This document shows, piece by piece, positions 55,671 to 64,000 of a stretch of 64,000 nucleotides of DNA (positions are counted from its first letter, which is position 1; every line of letters starts with the position of its first letter). Source of the DNA: Chryseobacterium sp. OSA05B (lineage in GTDB: Bacteria > Bacteroidota > Bacteroidia > Flavobacteriales > Weeksellaceae); NCBI RefSeq assembly GCF_019970065.1, contig NZ_JAHXYH010000001.1, positions 310,001 to 374,000 on the forward strand, written 5' to 3'. The translations under genes were made by a program, and so were the position numbers. A model generated the notes under the pieces. That model was not told the DNA's origin. It did no database searches and saw nothing but the letters and a program-made list of their open reading frames with translations.

Positions 55671-57275
55671 CTAGCTTAGCTGTTTTCTGTGCCACTCAGA
55701 CTCATTAAGACCAACTCTTGATAATTGTGAAGTATAATCAATAATCATACGCTGCGAATGCAAATCTTTTAAGTCAAGTACCCAAATAAAATGTTCATCA
55801 TCAGCTGTGTCATATTTTTGTTGAAAAACATATTCTCCATTTTCATTTTCCTGAGCTATCACCATTCCATGATCATTGGAACAAATAAATTTAATTGTTC
55901 TAATAGAAAACGAATCCTTGAGTCTTTTTAATTTAATACCATCTGGAGTTAGTATATCAAACTTATCAGTTGACACTTTTAATGGTATGAATAAAAATTT
56001 TCTTTCTGCATCTTTTGGAATTCTTACACTGTCACACTTTTGTTGTATACAAATATAGTAAGCATCATATTTTGTACTTTTTAATAAAGAACCCAATGTG
56101 AGTTTTGGTTCTATATTTTTGGGTAAAAAAAGACTTTTATGATGGGCCAACTTTGAAAATCTTTTATTAGAATTTTCTGTATTGGCATGGTTAATATCAT
56201 TAATAAATAAGACTGTACAATTATTTAAAATTCCTTTCTTTTCATTTTTCGAAAGAGTCTCCCCTAAAACACTATTAAATCTTTCTTCTACATTCTCTTC
56301 AGTGGAAGAAACCAATTCTTTAAGTAGAGCAACAGATCTTGTCAGTTTTTTTTGTCCAATGATGTATTCTTCTTCAAGGATATTTCCTTCTATCCACGAG
56401 TCTACTAATTCGTCTTTTATAAAGCTACTAATATTAGCATAAAAGAGTAAATCCTTTACGCTATCACCAAACAATTCTATTAGCAATTCTTCTGAATCCT
56501 CTTGTTTTGGAATCGTAGCTTTATGGGCCATATATGCACTATCCATTTCTTTTGCGAAAAGACCAAGTATTTTACTGGAGTTTTTTCTTAAAGTTGTTAA
56601 AGATGCTAATGCAAAATTTGGTAATAACCCCGATGTCATATTACTAAATTCTTCGATTATGAATCTAGGCAAATTTTCATAGTTAAGCATATGTTTTTCA
56701 TATACCTTGTTAGATTCATTATTAATTTCAACTTTTTTAGACCTAACTAAAACTTTAAATTCTGCCGATTTGATTGATAAATTTTCGTCATCTAAAATAT
56801 AATTTTCATTTGAAGCAAACACTTCATCATAAATTTCATGAAGAATATCTTTTAGAATTGTATAATCACCAGTATATACTAAAATCATTTTTAATGATTT
56901 ATTAGTTTGTCCATCTTCAAATAATGATGATTGGATAATGGACTTTGTATAAACTCCTCTTGGTTCATCTTCATCATCTTCATCTTCCGTTCCAGGTTTT
57001 AAATCTTTAGGGAAGTTTATTTCCCAATCTAATACAATTATGTCGGATTTATTTGAAATAGCTTTAAAGTATTCAATATCTTGCTCTGATTCAGGTTGGT
57101 AAACCGCACAAATTTTCTTTTCTTTTGCGAAATGTTTTGAAATTTTTGCTACATCCAGATCATTATTTGGCTTTGCTTCATCTTTAATTTTATAAGCTCT
57201 ATCGTCTAGGAATACTATATTTTGGATATAGTCGTTAGCTATTTCTTTTGATTTTTCAAAAAAGGTATTAGTCAT
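55671..57275 (-). CDS. Receiver-domain protein of a defence phosphorelay, large unknown C-terminus
   Basis: The 534-residue protein has an N-terminal receiver-like domain: acidic pair in IVFLDDRAY (Asp24-Asp25) and phosphoacceptor candidate Asp83 in DIIVLDWEI, with an acidic insertion (GTEDEDDEDEPRG) before the later strands. The following ~380 residues show no recognised fold. It overlaps the kinase gene by 8 bp. It looks like the response element for the histidine kinase encoded upstream; the output function is unknown. Confidence 0.7.
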   Translation of the reverse strand: MTNTFFEKSKEIANDYIQNIVFLDDRAYKIKDEAKPNNDLDVAKISKHFAKEKKICAVYQPESEQDIEYFKAISNKSDIIVLDWEINFPKDLKPGTEDEDDEDEPRGVYTKSIIQSSLFEDGQTNKSLKMILVYTGDYTILKDILHEIYDEVFASNENYILDDENLSIKSAEFKVLVRSKKVEINNESNKVYEKHMLNYENLPRFIIEEFSNMTSGLLPNFALASLTTLRKNSSKILGLFAKEMDSAYMAHKATIPKQEDSEELLIELFGDSVKDLLFYANISSFIKDELVDSWIEGNILEEEYIIGQKKLTRSVALLKELVSSTEENVEERFNSVLGETLSKNEKKGILNNCTVLFINDINHANTENSNKRFSKLAHHKSLFLPKNIEPKLTLGSLLKSTKYDAYYICIQQKCDSVRIPKDAERKFLFIPLKVSTDKFDILTPDGIKLKRLKDSFSIRTIKFICSNDHGMVIAQENENGEYVFQQKYDTADDEHFIWVLDLKDLHSQRMIIDYTSQLSRVGLNESEWHRKQLS

Positions 57276-60258
57276 TATCTTGTGTTTGAATTCGGGTTAT
57301 TTTAAACGTAACTGTGCTTTTCTCTCGAGGAGAAACTACAGATAGGCTGTAGTTCTCAGCATTGAGAACCTCTTGACTGATACTCAATCCCATTCCTCTA
57401 CCATTATTTTTACGAGAAAATCCCATAATGAATATCCTGTCTTGATCCTGAATATTGATTTCGATTCCATTATTAGATATATAAACTCCAGTATCATCAG
57501 CATGTAACCTTATAATCTTTTCTTCAGCATTACTTTGATTTAACCAATAGATGGCGTTATCAATTAGATTAACAAATACTGGATAAAACGTAGAACGAAA
57601 ACCAAATAGCTTATGGCTTGCAAAAGCTTTCGTATGTTTAAATTGAATATTATGACGTTCAAAGCGAGATTTAAATAAGTCAATAAGGAAAGTTTTGATC
57701 TCCAATAATCCAATATCTTCTCTTCTTCTATTTAAACGTCTATTTAAAGGGGTAAAAAGATTTAAATAGCCATCTAAATGTTCAAAACTTACTTTAATAT
57801 TATTGTAAACCCCGTCTAATTGTTCATTTACATCCGACCAAGCTTTTAAATCCTTAATACTACTTCTAATTGATTTAACAGTGCTACTAAATTCGTGATG
57901 TAATATTCCTACTGCTAAGCCTAACTGACTTAATTCAATATCAGCTTGTACACGCTCTCTCAAATCATCTAATTCTTCTGCTAGAGCATCAGAAATCTGA
58001 TCGTTTGTAATAATATTACCGTCATTATCTTTTTCAACATAGAAGCTTTCAAATTGACGGATAATACGATCCATTATATGAGTATTTCTTTGGCTAATCA
58101 TCTCGATTTCATCCTCCATCCTTTTTCGTTCTTCGACCAAATCAAAATCATCAGTTTCATTGATACTTAGGTTCTTGAATTTATCTTTTACGGATCGAAT
58201 TTGATAATCCAGATCAATCATGAGTTGTCCTGTTACTTCTTTTATTTTTTGTGAAACATCAGTAACAATCTCATTTGTTTCTATTCGTTTTTTAGTATTA
58301 ACCTTTACTGCTTCAGTAGAGATAAATTCAACAGCTTGTTCTAAACGTTTTCTTTTGCTTATTTCTAAATTTAGTTTTTCACTATAATTAGAAATAATTT
58401 CATCTACTTCTGTTATAGCATTTCTAAATAGTGTCTCTTCCAATATTCTATATTCAGACAGATAAGTATCAAAATCAATTCTTACACTTTTGGAAATAGT
58501 AAACCCTTTCGGACTGGTAACAGTAATACTTCTTTTATATTCTGATAGTTTTTGTCTCGTTTCAAATTCAACGTCAATTACTTTTTGACTAGCCTCTTCT
58601 AAATCTTTAATATACATTACTGTATTGAGTTGAATTTGAGCTTCATCAAGAATTAAATTAATATCTTTTTCATATTTATTTTCATTCAGTTTCTTAAAAA
58701 AAAGATCCAAAGCTTTTACAAAATTTTCTTTTTTCCCTTTAGCTAGTTTATCACGTCTTTCAAGTGCTTTGTAAAGATTATTACGTTCATTTTTTTTCTC
58801 ATTGTAAAACTCTGATTGTGGTGTTTTACTTTGAATATCAAAAAAATCAGCAGCTAATTGTATAAAAAAGTTTTTTAGGATAGCTTGTAATTGTCTGTAT
58901 GCTTTATTCTCAATAAATCCTTCTCTACCTGCTTTTTCTACTAATTTATAGTTTCCATTATGAGAAATATTTATTGTCCCAAACATTCTTCTATAAGAGA
59001 AAAAGTAAGTTGAAGCTCTTTTAGAACGGTTTTTTTCTATATCTAAAAAATCATAATCAGAATCACCGTATGGAAGTACTCTTATGTTATCTTTATAAAT
59101 GTAAAGTCCTCCAAACTTTTCAGTCTTTGCTGTTAATCTATTCCAATTTTCTAAATCAACTACTGAATCTTTCAGTTGTCCTTGAACATAAGCAAGATTA
59201 ATTTCAAAACCTCCACAGTCTGTAGGTTTCAAATTATTACCGGACCAATTTACAATATGATCGAATTTTTTTTCTCTATATATTTGAATATCACCTTTGA
59301 ATTGGCCGAATTCATCAAACTTGCCTTTAAAATGATGATCTGCTAATTCAAATTCATCAGGGGTGAAAAATTGCTCTTTATCAATTAAATTAATATATAA
59401 GTTATCATCACCTTTATAATCTCTAAAATTTATGTCTATAATAGGTTTTGGATGATTAGGTGTCATAGTATTATGGAACCCAATCAACATTTTTTCTATT
59501 TTGGTTGCATCCTTGGAACCTTTGTCACCATCAATATCGAATAGTAAATTTTCACTAACGGGAGATATGTAAAAGAAAGTTCCACCTCTATCAGATTGTT
59601 CAATATTAAAATCGCCAACCAGTTTATCATTTAAATCTTTTGGATTAACTTGTAAAGAGTTTACTGTTTCTGAAATCTTGGAGAAATCTCTTCCAGAAAT
59701 GATATTTTTGTCTAAAAGACTTTCAAGAGATTCTTGGACTTCTTGTTTTAATTCATTAATGTCATTTTCATTCGGTAATACATCAAATTCTTTTATAGGT
59801 ATTACTATATCTTCAAGATTAATTCCAGGTAATTCAAATATTTCCCAATTAATTAGAATTACTACAATTTTATGTTCTTCTTTTCTACTTTTTGCTTTAG
59901 TAATTATTAAAACTTGCTTTCCTATTGAAGCAATTGCAAGCCTACCTATACCTTTCTCTCCCATAATTGGTCTAGAAGGTTTTGTGTTATCAGTAGGAGG
60001 AAGTGCTGTTTTTGAATTAATAAATTTACTTTCAGTACCAATCGTAAGCCACCTGGATTCAAATTCATCTCTGGTCATTCCTAGGCCATCATCTCTTAGT
60101 ATAAGTAAGTTTTCTTTACGTATAAAATCTATATCAAATTTATCAGCATATGCATCATGAGCATTCTTTATAAGCTCGTTAATTGCTGTTGGGATGCCTG
60201 CTATTTGCTGTCTCCCTAGTAAATCTAGTGCTCTAGCTCTTGTTTTAAATTTTGCCAT
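57268..60258 (-). CDS. Dual-ATPase protein: N-terminal MORC-like GHKL domain and C-terminal histidine kinase
   Basis: The 996-residue protein begins with a Bergerat fold of the HATPase_c_3 type: N box AINELIKNAHDA, G1 LRDDGLGMT, G2 MGEKGIGRLAI. The middle has long charged coiled coils (about residues 500-770). The C-terminus is a sensor kinase: phosphoacceptor His788 in GILHHEF, N box FVNLIDNAIYW (Asn901) and G box NGRGMGLS. It overlaps the methyltransferase by 14 bp and the receiver gene by 8 bp. No membrane segment is present, so the signal is probably sensed on DNA in the cytosol. Confidence 0.82.
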   Translation of the reverse strand: MAKFKTRARALDLLGRQQIAGIPTAINELIKNAHDAYADKFDIDFIRKENLLILRDDGLGMTRDEFESRWLTIGTESKFINSKTALPPTDNTKPSRPIMGEKGIGRLAIASIGKQVLIITKAKSRKEEHKIVVILINWEIFELPGINLEDIVIPIKEFDVLPNENDINELKQEVQESLESLLDKNIISGRDFSKISETVNSLQVNPKDLNDKLVGDFNIEQSDRGGTFFYISPVSENLLFDIDGDKGSKDATKIEKMLIGFHNTMTPNHPKPIIDINFRDYKGDDNLYINLIDKEQFFTPDEFELADHHFKGKFDEFGQFKGDIQIYREKKFDHIVNWSGNNLKPTDCGGFEINLAYVQGQLKDSVVDLENWNRLTAKTEKFGGLYIYKDNIRVLPYGDSDYDFLDIEKNRSKRASTYFFSYRRMFGTINISHNGNYKLVEKAGREGFIENKAYRQLQAILKNFFIQLAADFFDIQSKTPQSEFYNEKKNERNNLYKALERRDKLAKGKKENFVKALDLFFKKLNENKYEKDINLILDEAQIQLNTVMYIKDLEEASQKVIDVEFETRQKLSEYKRSITVTSPKGFTISKSVRIDFDTYLSEYRILEETLFRNAITEVDEIISNYSEKLNLEISKRKRLEQAVEFISTEAVKVNTKKRIETNEIVTDVSQKIKEVTGQLMIDLDYQIRSVKDKFKNLSINETDDFDLVEERKRMEDEIEMISQRNTHIMDRIIRQFESFYVEKDNDGNIITNDQISDALAEELDDLRERVQADIELSQLGLAVGILHHEFSSTVKSIRSSIKDLKAWSDVNEQLDGVYNNIKVSFEHLDGYLNLFTPLNRRLNRRREDIGLLEIKTFLIDLFKSRFERHNIQFKHTKAFASHKLFGFRSTFYPVFVNLIDNAIYWLNQSNAEEKIIRLHADDTGVYISNNGIEINIQDQDRIFIMGFSRKNNGRGMGLSISQEVLNAENYSLSVVSPREKSTVTFKITRIQTQDND

Positions 60259-61312
60259 TGATATAATTTTGAATTATTGCCTTCCCAATAGCTTTTGCAT
60301 AAGTTGGGGGCACTGCATTGCCAATCATTCTTGCAATACTTTCAGTGCTATTGCCAATAAATTTATAAGTTTTTGGAAAGGACTGAAGAGTAGCCCCTTC
60401 TCTCAAAGATATAGCACGATCTTCTTCAGGATGAGCAAATCTACCATTAGAAAAGCTGAAAAATTTTGTAGTTATTGTTGGAGAGGGTTTATCCCAATAC
60501 ATTCTACCATAAATGTCTTTAAATCCATTTATTTTTTTATAGTGACAAGGTGCAGCTAGCCTTTTGTCATAAACATAAGACAACCTAGTTCCTCCATTAT
60601 GTGGGGTCAAACTAAGTCTTTCAAGGTTAAGCTCACTCAAACCGGCAACCGAATGCATAAATTCAGATTTATCTTTATGTCCCTGGTTTACCTTTGGAAA
60701 ACCATTATGTTCACCTAAAACATCTCTGACAGTAACTTTCTTTGTATTTATAGCTATAGGTTGAAGTTCTTTAGTACTTAATCTATTTGCGATTAGAGTG
60801 AATCTTTTACGATGTTGAGGTACTCCATAATTGCTTACCTCATGAATATTTGCATGAACTGCATATCCATTTGCACGAAGCCAAACTATAAAATTCTCCA
60901 AACCACTTTCGTGTTGTCGTCTTAAAACTCCAGGGACATTTTCGACTACGACATGGCCAGGGTTAAAATATTCTACAAAACGTCTGAATTCTTTTAGTAA
61001 ATCTTTTGACTTGTTAGACTTTTTCTTATCAGTATTGATAATACTCCAAAACTGACATGGACTGCAACCTATTAGTAATAGATTATCATCATTTTTTTTA
61101 AGTTTTAAAGTATCTTCAAGAATTTCTTCTTTTAGTTCAAATACATCAGCATGAATAAACTCAGCACCTTTAATATTCGCTTCATAAGTTTTTTTACAAG
61201 AGATATCATGATCAATTCCTGCTATTATTTCAATTCCTGCTTGTTGCATACCACAACTCATTCCACCTCCAGAGCAGAAGAAATCAACAGCCTTAATTTT
61301 TTTGTCGGACAT
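60245..61312 (-). CDS. dcm: DNA cytosine-5 methyltransferase
   Basis: The 355-residue protein has the ordered C5-methyltransferase motifs: I DFFCSGGGMSCGMQQ, IV GCSPCQFWS (catalytic Cys86), VI VVENVPG, VIII QHRKRF and X IGNAVPP. The variable target-recognition region between VIII and IX is short. It is the first gene of the minus-strand cluster and overlaps the GHKL/kinase gene by 14 bp. The target site is not readable. Confidence 0.93.
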   Translation of the reverse strand: MSDKKIKAVDFFCSGGGMSCGMQQAGIEIIAGIDHDISCKKTYEANIKGAEFIHADVFELKEEILEDTLKLKKNDDNLLLIGCSPCQFWSIINTDKKKSNKSKDLLKEFRRFVEYFNPGHVVVENVPGVLRRQHESGLENFIVWLRANGYAVHANIHEVSNYGVPQHRKRFTLIANRLSTKELQPIAINTKKVTVRDVLGEHNGFPKVNQGHKDKSEFMHSVAGLSELNLERLSLTPHNGGTRLSYVYDKRLAAPCHYKKINGFKDIYGRMYWDKPSPTITTKFFSFSNGRFAHPEEDRAISLREGATLQSFPKTYKFIGNSTESIARMIGNAVPPTYAKAIGKAIIQNYINGKI

Positions 61313-61999
61313 TAATTTAATTATAATAATTTGAAATTATAAACAATTGCAAAAATATACAAATAAAAATTACATAAAATGATAATTTATAAGTTCTTAC
61401 ATCCATCAAAACAGTATAGAATAAGTACCAATAATAATTTATCACAATAATATGTTGATTTATTTTATATTTTTTACGGAAAACCGTAGTTCAAGAAATT
61501 AATATTAAATTTATCCAGTATTTTGACTTGGCTTAGTCCGTAACATAATTTTAGTTTTCAATGGTTAGCTACAAATATATAAATTTTAATTTCCGTTGAT
61601 ATCTTCAAGTCACTAAAAAAAATTTCTACTACTGAAGCATTCCGGTTAATAGATGTTTATCCTTTTACCTGAAACCTTTGCATCCCTCTCTTCCACCTCT
61701 CCAAAACGTCTGCGATCTGATATATTAGCATTACCAACCTTTAGCTTTAAAGAATTTTCAGATCATGGACATTGTATTTCCTTTTCCTGTAACATAGAAA
61801 ACCGTTTCTTTGATAAGCAAGAAGCTTCCAAGTAAAGTTCATACACCTTGGTAAAAATAGATTGTGGCTCGCTTTAAACTTAAGGGAAATAAAATATAAA
61901 AATCGTCGACAACAACCTATCTCTAACTAACGTGATTTAAATCCAATTTTTTCGTAAATTTCAACCATAAAGAAATATCATTCACAAATATTCAACATT
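61313..61999. other. Spacer at the right edge of the defence island
   Basis: These 687 bases are very AT-rich near the methyltransferase start and become more balanced towards 61900. The only structure I see is the dyad at 61475-61488. The 60-codon frame at 61653-61835 has no recognisable features and is rejected. Confidence 0.4.
61475..61488. promoter_or_regulatory. TACGG-AAAA-CCGTA dyad
   Basis: A perfect 5-bp inverted repeat with a 4-nt AT spacer in otherwise AT-rich DNA. Its form suits a dimeric LuxR-type regulator, and a HisKA_3 sensor kinase, whose partners are usually LuxR-type, lies nearby downstream. Confidence 0.4.
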
Positions 62000-62704
62000 A
62001 TGGAAATTGAGAACATCTGCAATGCCATCAGGAAATGGAATACTTTAACGGAATTGTACCAGATCGGGAATAAAGTAAGTGAACAGGAGATCCTCAACGC
62101 GCTTAATCAGGGGACGCATTTCAGTGTTACGGGAAAGGAAATTCAGGAGTGGAAAAATAAGTTGGAACATGTAGAAAGCCCTACTATTCATGCCTATGCA
62201 GGTATTGATGAAGACCGTCTGAAGTTTTTCCTGATCGATTCCAAAAGTGATGCAGAAGCAGATTTCAGCCATATTCTAGTCAAAGAATTTACCCGCGATT
62301 CGGTGGATCCGTGGCAGCAGTATTTCAGTGAAGCATTGATTGCTCCGTCCATTGACTGGGAATCTGCCGTCAACAGAAATTTCAGGTGGAATATGTTCGG
62401 CAGTACATGGCTTGAACTCAACAGGGAGAAACCGTTTTTGAGACTGATCTCCATTCCTTTTTCGGATTATGAGAAATTGGGTCTTGAGGAGGATCATCTG
62501 TGCATCAGTTTCCTTGGGCTGACTACCCTATTAAAAGACCGAAGTTCCCTTTCCGATTATCATATAGAATTTATTACCGTAAAGCATCTTGAAGTGAATG
62601 AAATGAGCAAAGAAGCCGAAGATTTCTCCACGCCAAGACCCCCATTCACGATGTCTGACCAGCAAAATTTCCAACTTCTGATCAAAAGTGATGGCATTAT
62701 ATAA
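62000..62704 (+). CDS. Hypothetical cytosolic protein in a sensor operon
   Basis: The 234-residue product begins MEIENICNAIRKWNTLTELYQIG and has no signal peptide, membrane segment or domain I recognise. A Trp-rich middle (VDPWQQYFSEALIAPSIDWESAVNRNFRWNMFG) and acidic C-terminus are visible. Its end overlaps the start of the next gene, which argues for co-expression with the membrane protein and kinase. Confidence 0.7.
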   Translation: MEIENICNAIRKWNTLTELYQIGNKVSEQEILNALNQGTHFSVTGKEIQEWKNKLEHVESPTIHAYAGIDEDRLKFFLIDSKSDAEADFSHILVKEFTRDSVDPWQQYFSEALIAPSIDWESAVNRNFRWNMFGSTWLELNREKPFLRLISIPFSDYEKLGLEEDHLCISFLGLTTLLKDRSSLSDYHIEFITVKHLEVNEMSKEAEDFSTPRPPFTMSDQQNFQLLIKSDGII

Positions 62705-63338
62705 CAGCCTGTCCCTATTTTTACAAGTCCTGATCAACCTGGTTTTGCTGTCGGGTCTGATTTTGTTTATGATGACCGGAATAAGAGAAAAACTCCTGCT
62801 GATGCTGTTTTTTCTGGGTGAAGCTGCTTTGGAACTCTCCGACCTTATCGGAAGACTGATGAAGTTGACTCCCTACAATGTTTACAATTATTCATTAAGC
62901 CAGTTTTTGAGCCTGCTTGCCCTGACGGAGATTTACAATGCCTATTTCTACAAAATTTCTCCCCGGGTAAGAGTCTCCATCTACCTTTCCGCATTGGTAC
63001 TTCTGACATTCAATATACTGTATCATCAAAGTATTGAAGCCCTTACCTTCTACTCGAATATCATCCCGAATATCGTGATCTGCAGCTTTGGAGGCCTTTA
63101 TTTTCTGCAGGTGATCAGAAAGGGCAAAACAGATACCACCCTGTTCATTGTGAATGTTGCCGTTTTCTTGTTCTTTTCCATCGAAACGATAATTTCCACG
63201 ACTTTTAATTTCCTGATCAATCATCATATGGAATGGGTGGCGCCTGTATGGCTGTTCAGAGGAGTACTTTTGCTGTTCTTTTATCTTGCTATTGTTAATC
63301 TGGGATGCCGTACCGGGAAAATCAGAATCTGGCAGTAG
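62691..63338 (+). CDS. Multi-pass membrane protein preceding a sensor kinase
   Basis: From the ATG at 62691 (the GTG one codon earlier is less likely) the product has 215 residues and about seven hydrophobic segments, with no soluble domain. It resembles the membrane sensor half of 7TM-type kinases but on a separate chain. It overlaps both neighbours (62691-62704 and 63305-63338). It probably acts with the kinase; the ligand is unknown. Confidence 0.75.
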   Translation: MALYNSLSLFLQVLINLVLLSGLILFMMTGIREKLLLMLFFLGEAALELSDLIGRLMKLTPYNVYNYSLSQFLSLLALTEIYNAYFYKISPRVRVSIYLSALVLLTFNILYHQSIEALTFYSNIIPNIVICSFGGLYFLQVIRKGKTDTTLFIVNVAVFLFFSIETIISTTFNFLINHHMEWVAPVWLFRGVLLLFFYLAIVNLGCRTGKIRIWQ

Positions 63339-64000
63339 TCCTGTGGATATGGATCGGGATCGGGCTTCTGTTCTTAATGACTTTATTTATAACGGTACTC
63401 ACCACCACTTATCTGAAAAGTATTAAAAAAAATAAAAGAAAAGTAATGCAGATGGTCAGAAATACCCAGACGGAATGCTGGGAAAACACTCTTTATATTC
63501 AGGAAAAAGACCGGGAACGTCTGGCGGAGGAACTTCATGACAATATCATCTCTAGACTGAACCTCATCCGTTTAAATACAGCTAGTAAAAGCGTGAATGA
63601 GCTGAGCCAGGACATCAGGGTTTCCATGCAGCTGATCCGTGAGCTTTCTCACAACCTTACGCCGCCGGATCTGGATGACATAGAACTTCCTGATCTTATT
63701 ACAGATTACCTCGAACAGGTTGAAGATATTCCCGTGGTTTTTCATCATTCCGGAAGCCATGGAAACAGGCTCAGCAGTTCGGTAAAATTAAATGTATTCA
63801 GGATTGTACAGGAACTGATCAGCAATGTTCTGAAACATGCCCAAGCGACTAAGATCGAAATAAGGCTCAGAATTTCAACGCAATATCTGGTTCTGACCGT
63901 GAAAGACAATGGCTGTGGTTTTAAAACAGGAACCCAATACGGAGGAATCGGTCTCAGAAATATTAAGTCAAGAACCCAGCAGATCAACGCAATATATAAA
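63305..64000 (+). CDS. HisKA_3-type sensor histidine kinase, 3' end beyond window
   Basis: Open from the ATG at 63305 to the window edge (232 residues seen). One membrane segment (VVLWIWIGIGLLFLMTLFITV) is followed by the dimerisation and phosphoacceptor helix (ERLAEELHDNIISRLN, His in LHDN), then N box VQELISNVLKHAQA and G boxes KDNGCGF and YGGIGLRNI. This is the NarX/DesK class, whose partners are normally NarL/LuxR regulators; one may follow outside the window. The start overlaps the membrane-protein gene by 34 bp. Confidence 0.85.
   Translation, partial: MPYRENQNLAVVLWIWIGIGLLFLMTLFITVLTTTYLKSIKKNKRKVMQMVRNTQTECWENTLYIQEKDRERLAEELHDNIISRLNLIRLNTASKSVNELSQDIRVSMQLIRELSHNLTPPDLDDIELPDLITDYLEQVEDIPVVFHHSGSHGNRLSSSVKLNVFRIVQELISNVLKHAQATKIEIRLRISTQYLVLTVKDNGCGFKTGTQYGGIGLRNIKSRTQQINAIYK

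Noticed and set aside
53970..60258. Assignment of the phosphorelay genes to the Detocs system
   Set aside because: The domain content (MORC-like GHKL plus kinase, receiver with an unknown C-terminus, GHKL-TIGR02391, linked C5 methyltransferase) does not match the Detocs three-gene layout as I know it.
46681..61312. Integrative element with integrase and attachment sites
   Set aside because: No integrase, transposase or tRNA gene and no clear flanking direct repeats were found, although base composition suggests transfer.
61653..61835. 60-codon frame in the spacer right of the methyltransferase
   Set aside because: No start context, no recognisable features and short length.

Overview
The window reads as chromosome of a flavobacterium, most likely Chryseobacterium or a close Weeksellaceae relative. 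Supporting signs are two proteins with type IX secretion (T9SS) sorting or secretion features, Bacteroidetes-type promoters (TTG/TTTG, about 19-21 nt, TANNTTTG) with no purine-rich Shine-Dalgarno sites, a GH109 enzyme very like the Elizabethkingia alpha-N-acetylgalactosaminidase, and many short degenerate intergenic repeats. No tRNA, rRNA, CRISPR array, integrase or insertion sequence was found.

Layout. 1-3.4 kb: partial sterol desaturase, rlmN, queA and an AIM24-family gene. 3.6-6.9 kb: a translationally coupled three-gene operon (GH109 glycosidase, sugar nucleotidyltransferase, NahK-like kinase) that looks like amino-sugar salvage. 7-20 kb: mostly housekeeping or stress genes on the minus strand (UDG-family glycosylase, secreted S9 peptidase, topB, exported pirin plus M17 N-domain protein, CPA1 antiporter with a receiver-like protein and a Crp-like regulator). 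20.3-24.2 kb: a Met/Cys-rich leader peptide and intrinsic terminator in front of an EamA exporter and metNIQ, a clear candidate for ribosome-mediated attenuation. 24.5-27 kb: GH3 beta-glucosidase with a near-perfect flavobacterial promoter. 28-34.9 kb: an RND tripartite efflux pump with an AraC-type regulator. 36-38 kb: an MFS exporter divergent from an Lrp/AsnC regulator, with helically phased repeats between them. 39-46.6 kb: secreted and T9SS surface proteins and a large alpha/beta hydrolase.

46.7-61.3 kb is a visibly AT-rich defence island. It holds McrBC (type IV restriction), a degenerate repeat relic, a small XRE regulator, a Vsr-type nuclease, an HNH endonuclease, and a minus-strand cluster of a C5 cytosine methyltransferase, a giant protein with an N-terminal GHKL ATPase and a C-terminal histidine kinase, a large receiver-domain protein, and a GHKL ATPase fused to a TIGR02391/HEPN-like domain. 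The methyltransferase, kinase and receiver genes overlap. The cluster appears to join a restriction-modification module to MORC/MutL-like ATPases and a His-Asp phosphorelay. Such gene neighbourhoods have been described computationally, but their mechanism is not established, and this is the most interesting part of the window.

62-64 kb: a hypothetical protein, a multi-pass membrane protein and a HisKA_3-type sensor kinase that runs off the end, overlapping one another as an operon.
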